64,000 bases of DNA from Tetrapyrgos nigripes (lineage: Eukaryota; Basidiomycota; Agaricomycetes; Agaricales; Campanellaceae). Numbering within the stretch: the stretch's first letter is position 1; every line of letters begins with the position of its first letter. The notes below the pieces were generated by a model. The model was not told the origin of the DNA. It searched no databases and saw only the letters and a list, made by a program, of their open reading frames with translations. The stretch covers positions 434,001 through 498,000 of the forward strand of contig JAACJM010000041.1 in the NCBI GenBank assembly GCA_013368315.1, in the 5' to 3' direction. Below, in pieces: positions 9,635-20,729 of this stretch. The position numbers were made by a program, and so were the translations under genes.

Positions 9635-10642
9635 TTGGCAAAGGATTGGTTAGCTGAGTTCAACAACTACCTCCGACTTAACAAAGGAGTATACCCCACG
9701 GAAAACGAGAAGATAGCACTATTTCTCACACTCTTCATGGGAGAGAAAGCAGGACGATGGGCTCACAACATGATGGCGAAAATCTATGAAGAAGACGATG
9801 ATTTCAGTGATAGTGACGAGGAATATTGGAGCACCAATGAAGACTCGTCACTAGGGTCAAAGAAGAAGAAGAAGTGGATGTTGCGAGAAGTAAAACAACA
9901 ATTTCTGCATGACTTCAAACCAATGTCCTGAAAAACACAAGCACAAGCAAAGATAGAGGTCATAAGGATGGAAGGAGCATTGGCAGATATAGATAAGTAC
10001 AATTCTGAATTCGAGTTATACGCTAAAGATACTGGCTATAACAACGAAGGGCTAATGAAGTACTATCGAAAAGGACTCCCGAAAGGATTGGTAGACAGAA
10101 TTTCCTACCTACCATCCCGACCCAGAAATCTTGAGACGCTACAAAAGGCCACAGTCAGACAACATATGATTTGGGTGGAAAGGCAAACCAAGAAGGCTCT
10201 ATGGAGTAAACAACGAGGGGAAGGAGAGTGGCAGACCAAAGGGTCGCAGAATATGAGAGGTAGTCGAACGAGAAGCATGGAAGTAAATGCCGTCCAAAAC
10301 AATAACCCAGGTGCATCCCCAAAAATTAAATACCCGCCTAAACTGACAAATGAGGAAAGGGAAAGAATGAAGAAAGAAGGACGATGCTTCAGCTGTCGTG
10401 GACTAGGACACACTACATTTAACTGTCCTACGTTCCCTAGAACCACCACGACCAGTTCAGACAACATGACCTGGAAACCTTCGATCAGGGCAGCAACTAC
10501 TGAACCGTTGTCCCCCGGAACAAATACCACAATGAAGGAGATCATGGAAGAATTCACCGCCAAAGTCAGGGCACTATCTGGGGAAGAGAAGGAGAAAGCA
10601 GTGGGATACTTGGAAGACCTCGTAACACAATCAGATTTTTGA
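9635..10642 (+). pseudogene. Gag of the older gypsy copy
   Basis: Reads KDWLAEFNNYL, GRWAHNMMAKIYEED and DKYNSEFELYAKDTGYN, then a zinc knuckle CFSCRGLGHTTFNC (near 10385). The frame is interrupted by TGA at 9929-9931 where the younger copy has CGA (Arg). Conversely the older copy keeps CGA where the younger one has TGA at 7534. It ends GAT TTT TGA at 10642, as in the younger element. Confidence 0.85.
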
Positions 10643-13600
10643 ACACCTCCCCTGTCATGTCGTCAGGAGGAGGGATATGGACATACATACCAGTAAAAAA
10701 TAGGCAATACACGAGCCTTATACCCTTTCATGAGCCACAGTTCCCATCTAAGCTAAGAATCACAGCAATCACTCGATAGAACTAGAAACGGAATTAATCA
10801 GTAAAATCACTGGACGAAAAATCGACACAATCGCTCTGCTGGACAGTGGAGCAGAAGGAGTTATCATCAACAACACTTTCGCTCAAAAACATAACCTGAG
10901 CCGAATCCCCATAAAAAAACCCTTCCCAGTACAAAATGTTGACGGATCCGAAAGCGTTATGGGATGGGTGACACACTACACCACCCAAAAATTATGGATC
11001 TATACACAAGATCGAAAATCGTATCATGAGGAAACTGCCGAATTCTATATCACAGACATCGGCAAACACGACATCATTCTAGGAACTGATTGGCTAGAAC
11101 ACCACAACCCAGAAATTGACTGGGTAACCTCAGAAGTCAACCTGACTCGCTGTGGTGATACCTGTGTACTAAAGAAACCACCAGTGAAAATCAGAGCTAA
11201 GTCAAATACACATCCCACAAAACCAAAACAACCTGAAGTAGTTGACCCTAGAACATATCATCGAGATTACCAAGTGCTATACAAAGAACACACTGGACCT
11301 TGTAAACCAGTAGCACAGCCAAAGATAGCGGGACAACATCGGAGATCACGGTCTCAGAACACCCACTCAAAACCTATCGAATTGGGGATACTGTCATCCT
11401 CAGAAGATACAACTGGACAATGGGATGTCCCACACCAATGGAGCGAACTCGCCATGGAATATATTAATGTTCCAAAAAATCAAGACGAAGAACTATCGGA
11501 AACCAAGCTGAGTATCCGAGCAGCTTTTACAAAAGCACAACATATTGCTGAAAATAAACCAACAACAGACCAACCAACATCACTAGAAGAACTAATCCCC
11601 AGATAATACTACGATTACCTGTCAGTATTCGATAAAGAGACCTCAGAACGTTTATCCCAATGAAGTAGTTGGGACCATGCAATTGAACTACGAGAAGACT
11701 TTCAACTGCGAACATGTAAAACATACCCTCTATCACCAAACGAACAAACTGAGTTAGACTCCTTCCTGGACGAAAATCTCAGAAAAGGGTACATTAAACC
11801 TTCGAAATCACCCATGGCAAGTCCTTTCTTCTTCGTCAAAAACAAGGATGGAAAACTACGACCAGTACAGGACTACAGAGAGCTCAATAAGGGTACCATA
11901 AAAAACGCGTACCCCTTACCGCTCATCCCAGAATTGGTCAATAAACTCAAAAACGCACACGTATTCTCCAAGATCAATCTACAATGGGGGTATAACAACA
12001 TCTGGATCAAAGAAGGAGATGAATGGAAAGCCGCCTTCAAAACCAATCAAGGACTTTTTGAACCAACGGTCATGTTCTTTGGGCTTATGAACTCACCTGC
12101 CACCTTCCAAGCAATGATGAATACTATCTTCAAGGACCTCATCGACCTAGGGAAAGTTGTTATTTACATGGATGATATCCTCATATTCACCCAAGATTTG
12201 TCAGAACATCGTGAACTTGTATGAAAAGTGCTGCAACGCTTACGAGACAATGACCTATATGCGAAACCCGAGAAATGTTCATTTGAAACAGACAAAGTCA
12301 ACTTCTTGGGCCTTATCATCTCCCACGACACCCTAGCAATGGACCCTGCTAAAGTCACAGGAGTAATTGAATGGCCAACCCCAAAAACGGTAAAAGAAGT
12401 ACAAGCATTTCTAGGATTCAGAAACTTCTACAGGTGGGTCATCAAAGACTTTTCAAAAATCACACAACCACTGTTCAACCTAACCAAAAAGGATAATCAG
12501 TGCAGTTGGGGAACAGCAGCGGAGGAAGCCTTTCAATCCCTCAAAGCAGCCTTCACCTCCAGACCAGTCCTATTGATGCCCAATCATACCAAACCATATC
12601 GAGTAGAAGTTGATGCATCGGAATATGCAACAGGAGGAATACTCATGCAAACTGGGGACAACAATTGATGGCATCTGGTGGCCTACATCTCCAAGTTGCT
12701 CTCCGAGACAGAATGAAACTACAACGTCCACGACAAGGAGTTACTTGCGATTATATGGGCATTAGAAGCATGGCGACATTACCTAGAGGGAGCCCCACAT
12801 TCCATCAAAATCTTGACTGATCATCACAACCTGACATACTTCCAGATGGCCCAGAAACTTAGCCAACGACAGGCACGATGGGCGCTGTTCCTTACATGAT
12901 TTGAGTTCTCCCTAATCCATAAACTGGGAAGCCTTAACAAAGCTGATCTGTTATCCAGACGACCAGATCATCGAATTGGAATAGAAAACAACAATGCCAA
13001 TAGGATCCTACTCGATCCTAAGTTCTTCCGTATCTGAGCAACCAGACAAGGGACTGTAACTGCCATAGGAGATGTGGAACTACGGCAAAGGATCAAAGAA
13101 TCCCCCAAAAAGGACCTTGAAGTAGTGAGTGCCCTCGACATCATCCTATGAAACGGACCACAGTCTCTGGTAAAAAATCTATAGGAATGGAACTACGAGG
13201 ACGGGATCATATTGTTCCACAGCAAAATCTATGCCCCAGCTGACAACGATCTCCGACGAGACATTGTGAAATTACACCACGACTCCCTAGCGACAGGACA
13301 CCCTGGAAGATACAAAACCTACGAACTAGTCAGCAGAGAATTTTGGTGGCTGGGTATGTCAGTATTCGTCAGAGACTACGTAAACGGCTGCGCCAAATGT
13401 CAACTGACGAAACCCAACAATAACCCGACCCAGGTTCCCTTGGTACCCACTGAAATTCCAGAACAACCCTTCAGAACTATCACGACCGACTTCATCACGG
13501 ACCTCCCGGAATGTAAAGGATTCAATGCAGTACATGTTGTCGTTGACAGGTCAACAAAGACCGTCATTATATCGCCGTGCACAAAAACAATTGACAGCGA

Positions 13601-13787
13601 CGGTATGGTTAACCTCTTGCTTGATCACACATGGCAGCGATATGGACTGTGGGATAAAATGATCTCCGACCGAGGACCATGGCCGCGGTCCACGAAAAAC
13701 TCGCAGTGACATCAGCCCTGAGTACAGCTTATCACCCACAGACCGATGGAGAATCTGAACGATACAACCAAGAGCTGGAACAATTCT
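10643..13787 (+). pseudogene. Pol of the older gypsy copy
   Basis: Protease (ALLDSGAEGVIIN, near 10840), RT with YMDD (near 12170), RNase H (VEVDASEYATGG) and a partial integrase (TTDFITD, SDRGP) are recognisable. Defects relative to the younger copy: a 19-nt deletion at 10776/10777 before protease; TGA or other stops near 11608, 11661, 12222, 12666, 12713, 12897, 13036, 13150 and 13183; and a 19-nt deletion at 13678/13679 in the integrase core. Most stops fall where the sister copy has CGA. It retains two 19-nt segments (12249-12267 and 13334-13352) that the younger copy has lost. Confidence 0.9.
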
Positions 13788-13844
13788 AGATTGCTGGAAT
13801 AGAGGTAATTATGCGACGACGCGTTGTTAGAGACGCGTTTTTGT

Positions 13845-14085
13845 ATACTGTAGTATTTCGACCGTAAGTTCGCGTAACGCGTCACCCACCCCCCACGAAC
13901 TTGGTCAAAAACGCTTTTCGTAACGCATAACGAAGGGATTTTTGGGTGCCTTCTTACCATAAAAGGGTCGTGGGAGCGCCGGCTTCTCCGGCACCCTTTC
14001 TAATATGGTAAATGAACTTGATGCAGACTAAAGAGATCGCGTAACGCTCAATATCGACGAACTTACGGTCGAAATACTACAGTAT
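13845..14085. mobile_element. MITE-like element with 28-bp terminal inverted repeats
   Basis: A perfect 28-bp inverted repeat (from ATACTGTAGTATTTCG) stands at 13845-13872 and 14058-14085, about 241 bp end to end. The interior has no coding capacity and includes several GCGTAACGC-type motifs. TA dinucleotides at the ends would suit a Tc1/mariner-type origin, but the duplication boundary is ambiguous. It sits just beyond the broken end of the older gypsy copy. Confidence 0.65.
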
Positions 14086-14200
14086 GTAATGACGCCGCTG
14101 CCATTTCGACCGCCTTTGCAGAGTGGAATGTTTTTCTCTTATTCAACCTCCCATTTGGGCCAAACTTTTTGTGCTGAGGCACACTTAGGCTAATTCCTCG

Positions 14201-14327
14201 TGTAATAGTGCGAGCGAAATTTTGATTTTTTGATTTTTAACGTTCACTTTCCCATAATCTTCCTTCCTTGTGCAATACTGTATCCAAAGAGATCACCTTT
14301 GAAAAAAATTCGGCTCGCACTATTACA
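14201..14327. mobile_element. Short MITE-like element
   Basis: TGTAATAGTGCGAGC at 14201 is mirrored by GCTCGCACTATTACA ending at 14327, with partial symmetry continuing inward through AAATTTT. The 127-bp body is AT-rich and non-coding. Confidence 0.6.
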
Positions 14328-15376
14328 TGTATTTTATATATACAAACATTTTTCTCTATATAATCTACAGCCCATTTTGACTGTGGGTCCAGTAAAATGC
14401 TCCATCTTGAATGTGCTATCGAGATTTTGAGGTAGGCGCGGCGACCAAACACCGCCAAACACTGCACCATTGGCAGTGATGGACGGTATCCATATAGTAG
14501 GGATAAGGAACAAAGCGGGGTAAGAATAGATCTGACGTATTTGAAAATGAGAGCGAGATGGAGCAAGTCCGCGTATCTCGAGCGTGTGTCTCTTGAAGGA
14601 AGGTTTCACATTGGCTAGAGAAACATTTAGAGAAACAAGTTCCGAAGAGAAGATCAAAGAGAGCGCGTACCTCTTGACAAGCTCTTGTCCCGGCCCTTTT
14701 CTTCCCTCAAACGCTCCTGGCAACCTTCCCCTTGTCGATTGAGTAGTCGTGTGGGCTTTTAAACAGTCAGAATGTCATTCCGATGAAGATAGCAGAACAT
14801 GGCGAGCTGGAAGCATGAGAGCACTGCGGTTCGGTACGGCCTCGTCACTTGCTCGTCACTCGTCAGCGATGGTAATGAAGAAACTTCTATCAGATATATC
14901 TTCCCACGACATTTTGTCCTTGACGTCTCTAACATGACTTGGACACGACACAAAGCATGCATGCCTTCTGTCTGGTTCTTAGGCGTTATCGCGTTATCAT
15001 TAATCATTAATGGCCCAATGTCTCAGTCATCCCCTACTACTTAGTACCTTCTCCAAAGCTGGCAACCTTGATACTCGCTTTGACCTCTGCTAAGCACCTC
15101 GTTTACTTATTGCACTCATGCCCTCGGACTTGATTTGGTTCCAATGCGGCCTTGCCGCTATTCAATGTGGACACCAAACAGATCCTCGATTCGACCCCGA
15201 CATCATTATATCAATCGATAGCTCTAGGAGATCGTTGCTATAGTAGAACCAATGCCAATGGCCTCAACAAGCCCTGCATTCAGTTGAAGACCAGCTATCA
15301 ACCACGCCGCTGTCACAGATCACTCGATTCTTCCAGCCCTATGTCCTTAAAAAGAACAAGGCGCTCGCCTCTAGTA
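14328..15376. other. Gene-poor stretch
   Basis: No recognisable gene. The longest frame (14334-14723, - strand) matches nothing I know and has no splice-supported extension. Confidence 0.4.
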
Positions 15377-15520
15377 CAGTATACTCCCTCTTAATACATA
15401 CATTTTGGGACAACAAAAACCCACTTCCCCTGTCAGAATCCCCTCTCGTAGCACATAATCTCCCATAGCACATAGCTTTTGGCTGTTACCGAGGGGTATG
15501 TGTTCAGAGGGAGTGTACTG
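15377..15520. mobile_element. TA-flanked MITE, family member 1
   Basis: CAGTATACTCCCTCT at 15377 is mirrored by AGAGGGAGTGTACTG ending at 15520. TA lies on each side (15375-15376 and 15521-15522). The interior shares AGCTTTTGGC and a GAGGGTATG-like block with the element at 53151-53297. TA target and CAGT start suggest mobilisation by a pogo/Fot1-type Tc1/mariner transposase. Confidence 0.75.
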
Positions 15521-15716
15521 TAGTAGGTTCTGTAGGTAGTATTGCGCATAACCCCAAAAGGAACAAAGGTTTCAAAACTCGCCACGCAGTTGATGTAAGA
15601 TCTACTACTTTCAACCATTGACTTCACCTGTCATCCAACGCATATAAGATGCTAGACCTTCGAAGTACTATCTCTCTGTTCTCCACGACTTCCCTCATTT
15701 CCCATCTTAATCCTCA

Positions 15717-17110
15717 ATGTCAACACAACAATCCTATCCTCTTAACAGCTTTGATGTTTACCTGCTTAGAAGCTGGTTAGTAGAAATAGCCGTTCCGTGG
15801 CTACTTTACGGTATCAATGCTATGCTTTTGCTTTTTCTGTCTTATATACTTCTGTAAGTCTTTCTCGTGCAGTTTAGTGACTGGATATTCAATACTCACA
15901 TGATTCTATCAGATCTCAACAAAATCACCCCACAAAGCCACAGCTTATCCTTCTCATACTTGTCGTCTTCATGCTCATTCTTTCAACTGCATGCGTCACG
16001 TTAGAGACACAATTTACTCTGGAGCAGCTTCCGTTTTTGAGCGAGGGGTTGACTGATGCTAAATTTGACTATATCGTGCACAAGTCAGCTCATATAAGAA
16101 TCGCATTAGGTGTACTTGGGAGAACTAATGTCAGTGGTTCTTTCATTCCAATCGCGTTACCACTGACAAGATTTATTGCCTTACCAACTTTGACAGTACA
16201 TTATCGGAGATGGGATTGTAGTCTGGAGAGCATGGATCATGTTTCCTTATAATCAACTAGTCAAAAATATCCTTATTCTCTGCATGCTTGCCTCTTTTGG
16301 TAGGTACATACTTTCTACAAGTTAAGTCAGTGACTTATTATTCATCAATACTAGTTGGCACATTTGCGGATGCAGGACTGGCAGCTGCTAGCTTCCAACG
16401 TCTGCAGCTAGGAAGCACTACTAATGACCTGATAATGGCTATTCCACTACTTGTCACAAATATAATTGCTACAGGTCTTAATGGATATAAGGCATAGTAG
16501 GTGCTTCATTTCAGTTGGCTTGAGCTCTCGTTGACTCATCACTAACTCACTAAATCTCAAAAAATTTCCCTTAGCCTTCATAACAAAGATATTAGAGAAC
16601 ATTTGAGTCAATGTGATACCCATGTGACAAAGGCTCAGAAGATTCTTTTGCTATTGGTGGAATCAGGAATGGTTTATTGTGGTATTTGGGTAAATAATCT
16701 GTTTTTTTTTTTCCCTTTCTTGTACCTGACAAGTTCTCAACTTTGTGTATCTCCGCAGATTGCCACCATTTGTGTTTTGGCGGCAGCGAACGAGGCAAAA
16801 GTGGAACTAACACTGGCATACCTGATCTTTTTTACTTCTCTGCCATTTTTATCCGTAAGTTTGTGATCCATGATATTTATTTCTCAGATGTTGTGAATCT
16901 TGTTTATTAAAGTCATTGCTTTTCAAGGCTCTATATCCGATTCTCATCATTCTGCTAGTCGCTCTTGAAAGGTCAAAAGAGGACATTAGATCAATGAATG
17001 AGATGTCTCTTTCTCAGTCTATCAGATTTGCTTCAGCCCAACCAGCAGCATCTCAAAGCGAGAGTCAGAGAGAACCCAGGCTTTCATTCAATACATCGAT
17101 CTCAGAGTAG
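15717..17110 (+). CDS. Multi-pass integral membrane protein of an Agaricomycete family
   Basis: ATG at 15717; splicing about six short introns gives roughly 330 residues ending at TAG 17108-17110. Hydrophobic segments follow one another: WLVEIAVPWLLYGINAMLLL, PQLILLILVVFMLILST, IVVWRAWIMFP with the next helix LVKNILILCMLASF, LIMAIPLLVTNIIATGL, ILLLLVESGMVYCGIW, LTLAYLIFFTSLPFL and LYPILIILLVALE, about seven in all. The GDGIVVWRAW motif and the later LLLLVESG motif are recurrent in a large, poorly characterised mushroom membrane-protein family. The C-terminal tail is Ser/Gln-rich (MSLSQSIRFASAQ) and a relic of the same tail occurs at about 56935-57110. Function unknown; a receptor or sensor role is only a guess. 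Confidence 0.65.
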
Positions 17111-17229
17111 ATCAGTAGCTTGAGAATATACAATATTGCTTCGTTTCCAGTGTGCCCGTTGCGTCCCTTTACCCATTCAAGCGTTGTTAGTGCTCTACAT
17201 CTAAAATTTGTGACCAGATTTTTTCCCTA

Positions 17230-17639
17230 TCCCCCTTCTCCTCGAACATCGAAGGCTGATTCGAAGCGATGTTGCAATTCATCCTACCCAGAGTAACCTG
17301 GGTCCTGAATGAGAGGAGTAAGACCTGTTTTAGAAAGACGAGGAAAGACAGATTTGGTGTGACGATGGAGATGTATCCTGAGCACGGGACGGAGAAGAGG
17401 AAGGTGGAGTGGAAGAAGTTGGAGGAGGGGTTGGGGAGGGTTGTTGGGGAGATGGAAAGGATAACACGTTTGTCATGGAAGGAGAGGATAGCGCATGTTT
17501 CGCGTATTTCATGTCGGCAGGGTTTATTATCTGGATAAGGATCTTGTTCGGGAAGAATAGCGACAAGTGGAAGGATGTGGCGACTTGGCATGGGGGCAGG
17601 TTGGGGAGGTTGATTAAGGCGTTGAAGAAGTACGAGTGA
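17230..17639 (+). pseudogene. Broken GST fragment (C-terminal half)
   Basis: Matches the C-terminal half of the intact GST at 47901-48800, from the SNIEAMLQF region to the KYE stop at 17639. The copy starts abruptly inside the second exon, has a 12-nt insertion near 17253, and loses frame near 17450 (GAGATGGAAAGG against TGGTATGGGAAGG). No 5' half is present. It is the left edge of the duplicated GST-UPO block. Confidence 0.8.
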
Positions 17640-17957
17640 AACTTGAAGCAAACCAATAAGTCTTTGGATCTTGCATTTTATGCTTTCATTATTGACTCGC
17701 TTTTGCACTTCCAAGAACTTACTCTTTTCCGTCGGGATCGGTTCAGTTCAAGACGCAGCAAACTACTGAATAAATATGATATGTGTTCATAGTAAGAAAA
17801 TGGATACTGGGAACGACCGCACTAATAGTGATCTCCCTTGCAGGAGTGATACGACTACATGATTAATAGATAAGTATGGACTCGAGGTACTTCGTACGAA
17901 TAAACCTTTAGAAGGAGAGCGCTAGCAATGATGATGAAAGGAGAGCGTTCAAGTTCA

Positions 17958-19136
17958 TCAAATACTGTTAGCAGTGATAGGATCAATATCGCCGCTGGGA
18001 CCAAGACGAATCCACGGGTTAGGCTGCACCCCACTGGGCTGGAATTCGGAAAGACGCTCAATCTCCTTCTGGATAGGACGAATCGTATCGGCAGTGATCA
18101 TCAGTTCGTTCTTCTTCCAGCCTTCAGCGATGGGGAGACGTTCTTCGCGGAATAAGATTTGGACGTAGCTGAAGTAACGTTGACGCTCCGTAAGATTTTC
18201 TTTCTTGGAGATTCAAAGAAAAATGGAACGTACTTCTTCGGCGCCCTCGTAGCCACCTCATCCGTAATATTACCCATCACAGCAACATACAAAGAGGATT
18301 CCCTCGTTCGAATCTTGAATCCCTTCACATTATTAATCAGCTGAGGATTCACAGCGTTCTGAATGGCCTGGCGCTCTTTCTGGACGAATCCAGCAGACGT
18401 AGCGTTATAGTAATCTACTCCGGGATTAGAGTTGGCTAGGGTGGTGAAAACCGTTTCGTTGAAATGGATATTGTCGTTGTTAGGATCAACGTTGAAGTCT
18501 TCACGGGAGAGGGAGATGTCGTGTTCGAATGTTTCGTGCCTATGATACGACAAGGTAATAATTAAGTGGAAGAAGAATGAGATTTGATTTGATTTGGATT
18601 GAGGCTGGACAAGACAGAAAATAGCAGAGGGAGCACTTACAGAGCAATCTCCTCTAAATTGAAGAAATCAGGGGTCTCAGCTGCAATCAGAGCACCCTTG
18701 GCCGCCACTGTGACGACGTCTGGCCCAACGTTGAAACCGTCTGGGTTAAAAGAAAATTCAATTCGGAATGAATTCATAACCATTTACTGCATTGATACCG
18801 GAAGTCAGGACACGAACCTAGGACTGCTTGCAACACAACGGGGATGGTGATATTCTTACCATCTCGCGGAAGATAGCCGTGATTGGCAAGCCTGTAACTC
18901 ACAGGTGGATGTTAGCAATTCTCTCGAAGGAGACGAAAAGCGCACGATAATACGTACGTGTTCAACCCAGGACAAGGACCACGGGCGTCGTTAGGACCCG
19001 GCGCTTGGAATCCATGGTCGTCCCCACCATCCCCAGTCGTAGGAGCCGTGTCGTACTGCCTAGCATAGACGGCATGCGAAGAAACCGGGCCCAGCAATGC
19101 TGGGAGGAGAGAGACGAGTGCGAGGAGCTTCATCAT
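17958..19136 (-). CDS. Unspecific peroxygenase (heme-thiolate peroxidase), UPO1
   Basis: Five exons: 18958-19136, 18818-18891, 18641-18740, 18234-18539, 17958-18168 (870 nt, 289 residues). A secretion signal (MMKLLALVSLLPALLGPVSS) is followed by the heme-ligand motif PCPGLNTLANHGYLPRDG, the Cys being the axial thiolate, and then by the EHDISLSRED motif holding the acid-base Glu and the Mg-binding residues. PCP plus EHD is the pattern of short (group I) fungal peroxygenases. These enzymes use H2O2 to oxygenate aromatic and aliphatic C-H bonds outside the cell. A TATA-like TATAAGAGTGG lies near 19237. All splice sites are GT-AG and there is no disruption. Paralogous to 49119-50270 (recent duplicate) and 51240-52383. 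Confidence 0.93.
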
Positions 19137-19920
19137 TGTTGGTGGCGTTGGAATGGGCGGAAGGAGGCTTCAGAAAATATAAGTAAGAAAAGAACTGAGA
19201 AGGAGTGATGAGTTTTCCGCCAGCACCATCACCACTCTTATACTCCTCGATTCCTCTATAGGCTTGGCATCAGCATGAAGCTCTTCAAGTTAGTCCACTC
19301 AAACGAATACTAGATTGCCAGTGCAACTATGGTGAATCTTCCCAACGGAAGTACTACCAGATAGGTAATTACCTGGACCGTGACTTACCTTGTTCTTGCA
19401 CATATACTCAGGAGTCCTGTCTTGATTTCCTGTCTTGATTTACACACGGTAGTCAGACGGACTGCATGTGTAGATTAATTCGAAGATCCAAGAAGCGAGT
19501 GCAGCTTATTTTTCTTTGACTTTTGATTGGCTGGGAAGTTGTGCCGACGGGAATGGCGTTGAAACTTGGCCATACTTATTTTATGACTTACTGAAGTCGA
19601 GATCCTTCAGATTCTGAACAAGCGAAAACGCAATACTAATGCGAGATTTAGGCAGAATTTAGGTTTCCGAGAACTCGCAATATTACGTATACCATTGGCC
19701 ATCCCTGCGGGTCGCTAATACCTTATGAAAGGACGGAAGATGAAATTCCGACGGATACAGGTCAAGACTGTGGCGAACACTTGTTGTATGGGTAGGGATC
19801 CTTAGAAGCGACGGAAGTGTTCCAAAAATGTAAGAATCCGGCAATCGAAATAGGCGGTGAGTTAGGCGTTATTTGGGCGCTATATGCCTATCTAGATCAT
19901 TTGGGACCCGTGCTTGAGCA
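19137..19920. other. UPO1 upstream region
   Basis: Contains the TATA-like TATAAGAGTGG (about 19237, - strand) and a long tract conserved with the region upstream of UPO2 to about 19870. No coding sequence is recognised. Confidence 0.5.
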
Positions 19921-20035
19921 TTAAAAAAGCATCCTATAATCCTCTTTAATGATATCCGCTGATCTTTCTGCCAAAGTATGCACCACTGCTACTAGTACAG
20001 AGTGATCTTCCGAAATGAAAGGCTGACAGAAGAAT
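19885..20035 (-). pseudogene. Relic of the 3' end of a GMC oxidoreductase gene
   Basis: The - strand reads HTLAERSADIIKED ending in TAA at 19921-19923, matching the extreme C-terminus of the neighbouring GMC gene ([14 protein letters not shown]). The similarity continues into the 3' flank (TCTATCTAGATC) and upstream toward the last intron. Nothing else of the gene remains, so it is a duplicated and decayed tail about 800 bp from the parent. Confidence 0.75.
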
Positions 20036-20729
20036 CAGAACTGCTTCAAACTTATTGTTTCACAAAAAAAAAAAGGAAACTCAATAACCCTAACTCGCTT
20101 CGTTTGATACCAAACACGGGCCGCGACCGCCTGGACCCGGCGACCACCAGCAGCATGTCTTCCCAATGTCCGAGTCGTCGCAAAAATAAACCAACTCCAA
20201 CTCACAGTCGCCACTCGGTGGACATAGGATACACTTGAAATAGCTGTTGAGCAGAGCTCTTGGCTTGCCGAGTCGAATGATTGCGTACTCGTGGGAAATG
20301 GTTCTAGCAGTTAAACTTATAGCAAATCGTCATTTTGTACATGATGAACAAGCTCCAGCCATAGTCTGCCATGCCATCCTTTGGCTCAGCCAAGCTAACT
20401 TACTTCAACAAAGTCTTCACGGTTAATACTCCGTTGAAGTCATATTTGTCAGAGTTTTGGACCTCCTTGAGAAGACCAGACTTAGAAGAAAAGCAACTGG
20501 CAAGACAAAATACGAGTTGATTCGATTATGGAGTGACCTAGATACCAAATAGGTACGTCAAGGTATGTATACTAAAATAGGGAACGAGCGACGAAACAGC
20601 AAATAAGAGTTAAATAAGTGCGTATGAGAAGAAGATCTCGATAATATTGGTCCAAGTAAAGCTAATCTAGCGTGCATACATGTTGTGATCCTCGTACATG
20701 TCTATCTAGATCAGCGAGGGCCGGGAGCT
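20036..20729. other. Intergenic region downstream of the GMC gene
   Basis: No gene recognised between the GMC relic and the GMC stop codon. Confidence 0.4.

Larger units (their letters stand above)
9630..13787 (+). mobile_element. Older Ty3/gypsy copy, main part, truncated in integrase
   Basis: Continues the gag started at 1650-1948 after the second GAAAC and runs + strand through protease, RT, RNase H and integrase to about 13787. There, in the [11 protein letters not shown] motif region, homology to the younger copy ends abruptly. No chromodomain, third ORF or LTR follows. It carries many stops and two 19-nt deletions (10776/10777 and 13678/13679) relative to the younger copy. Confidence 0.9.
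17230..19870. repeat. Segmental duplication copy A (GST fragment + UPO1 + upstream region)
   Basis: Collinear with 48400-50957 at high identity through the GST 3' half, the intergenic spacer, the whole peroxygenase gene with introns, its promoter and about 700 bp beyond. Both copies are in the same orientation, about 31 kb apart. The left breakpoint is inside the GST exon, so the duplication itself created the broken GST. Confidence 0.85.
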
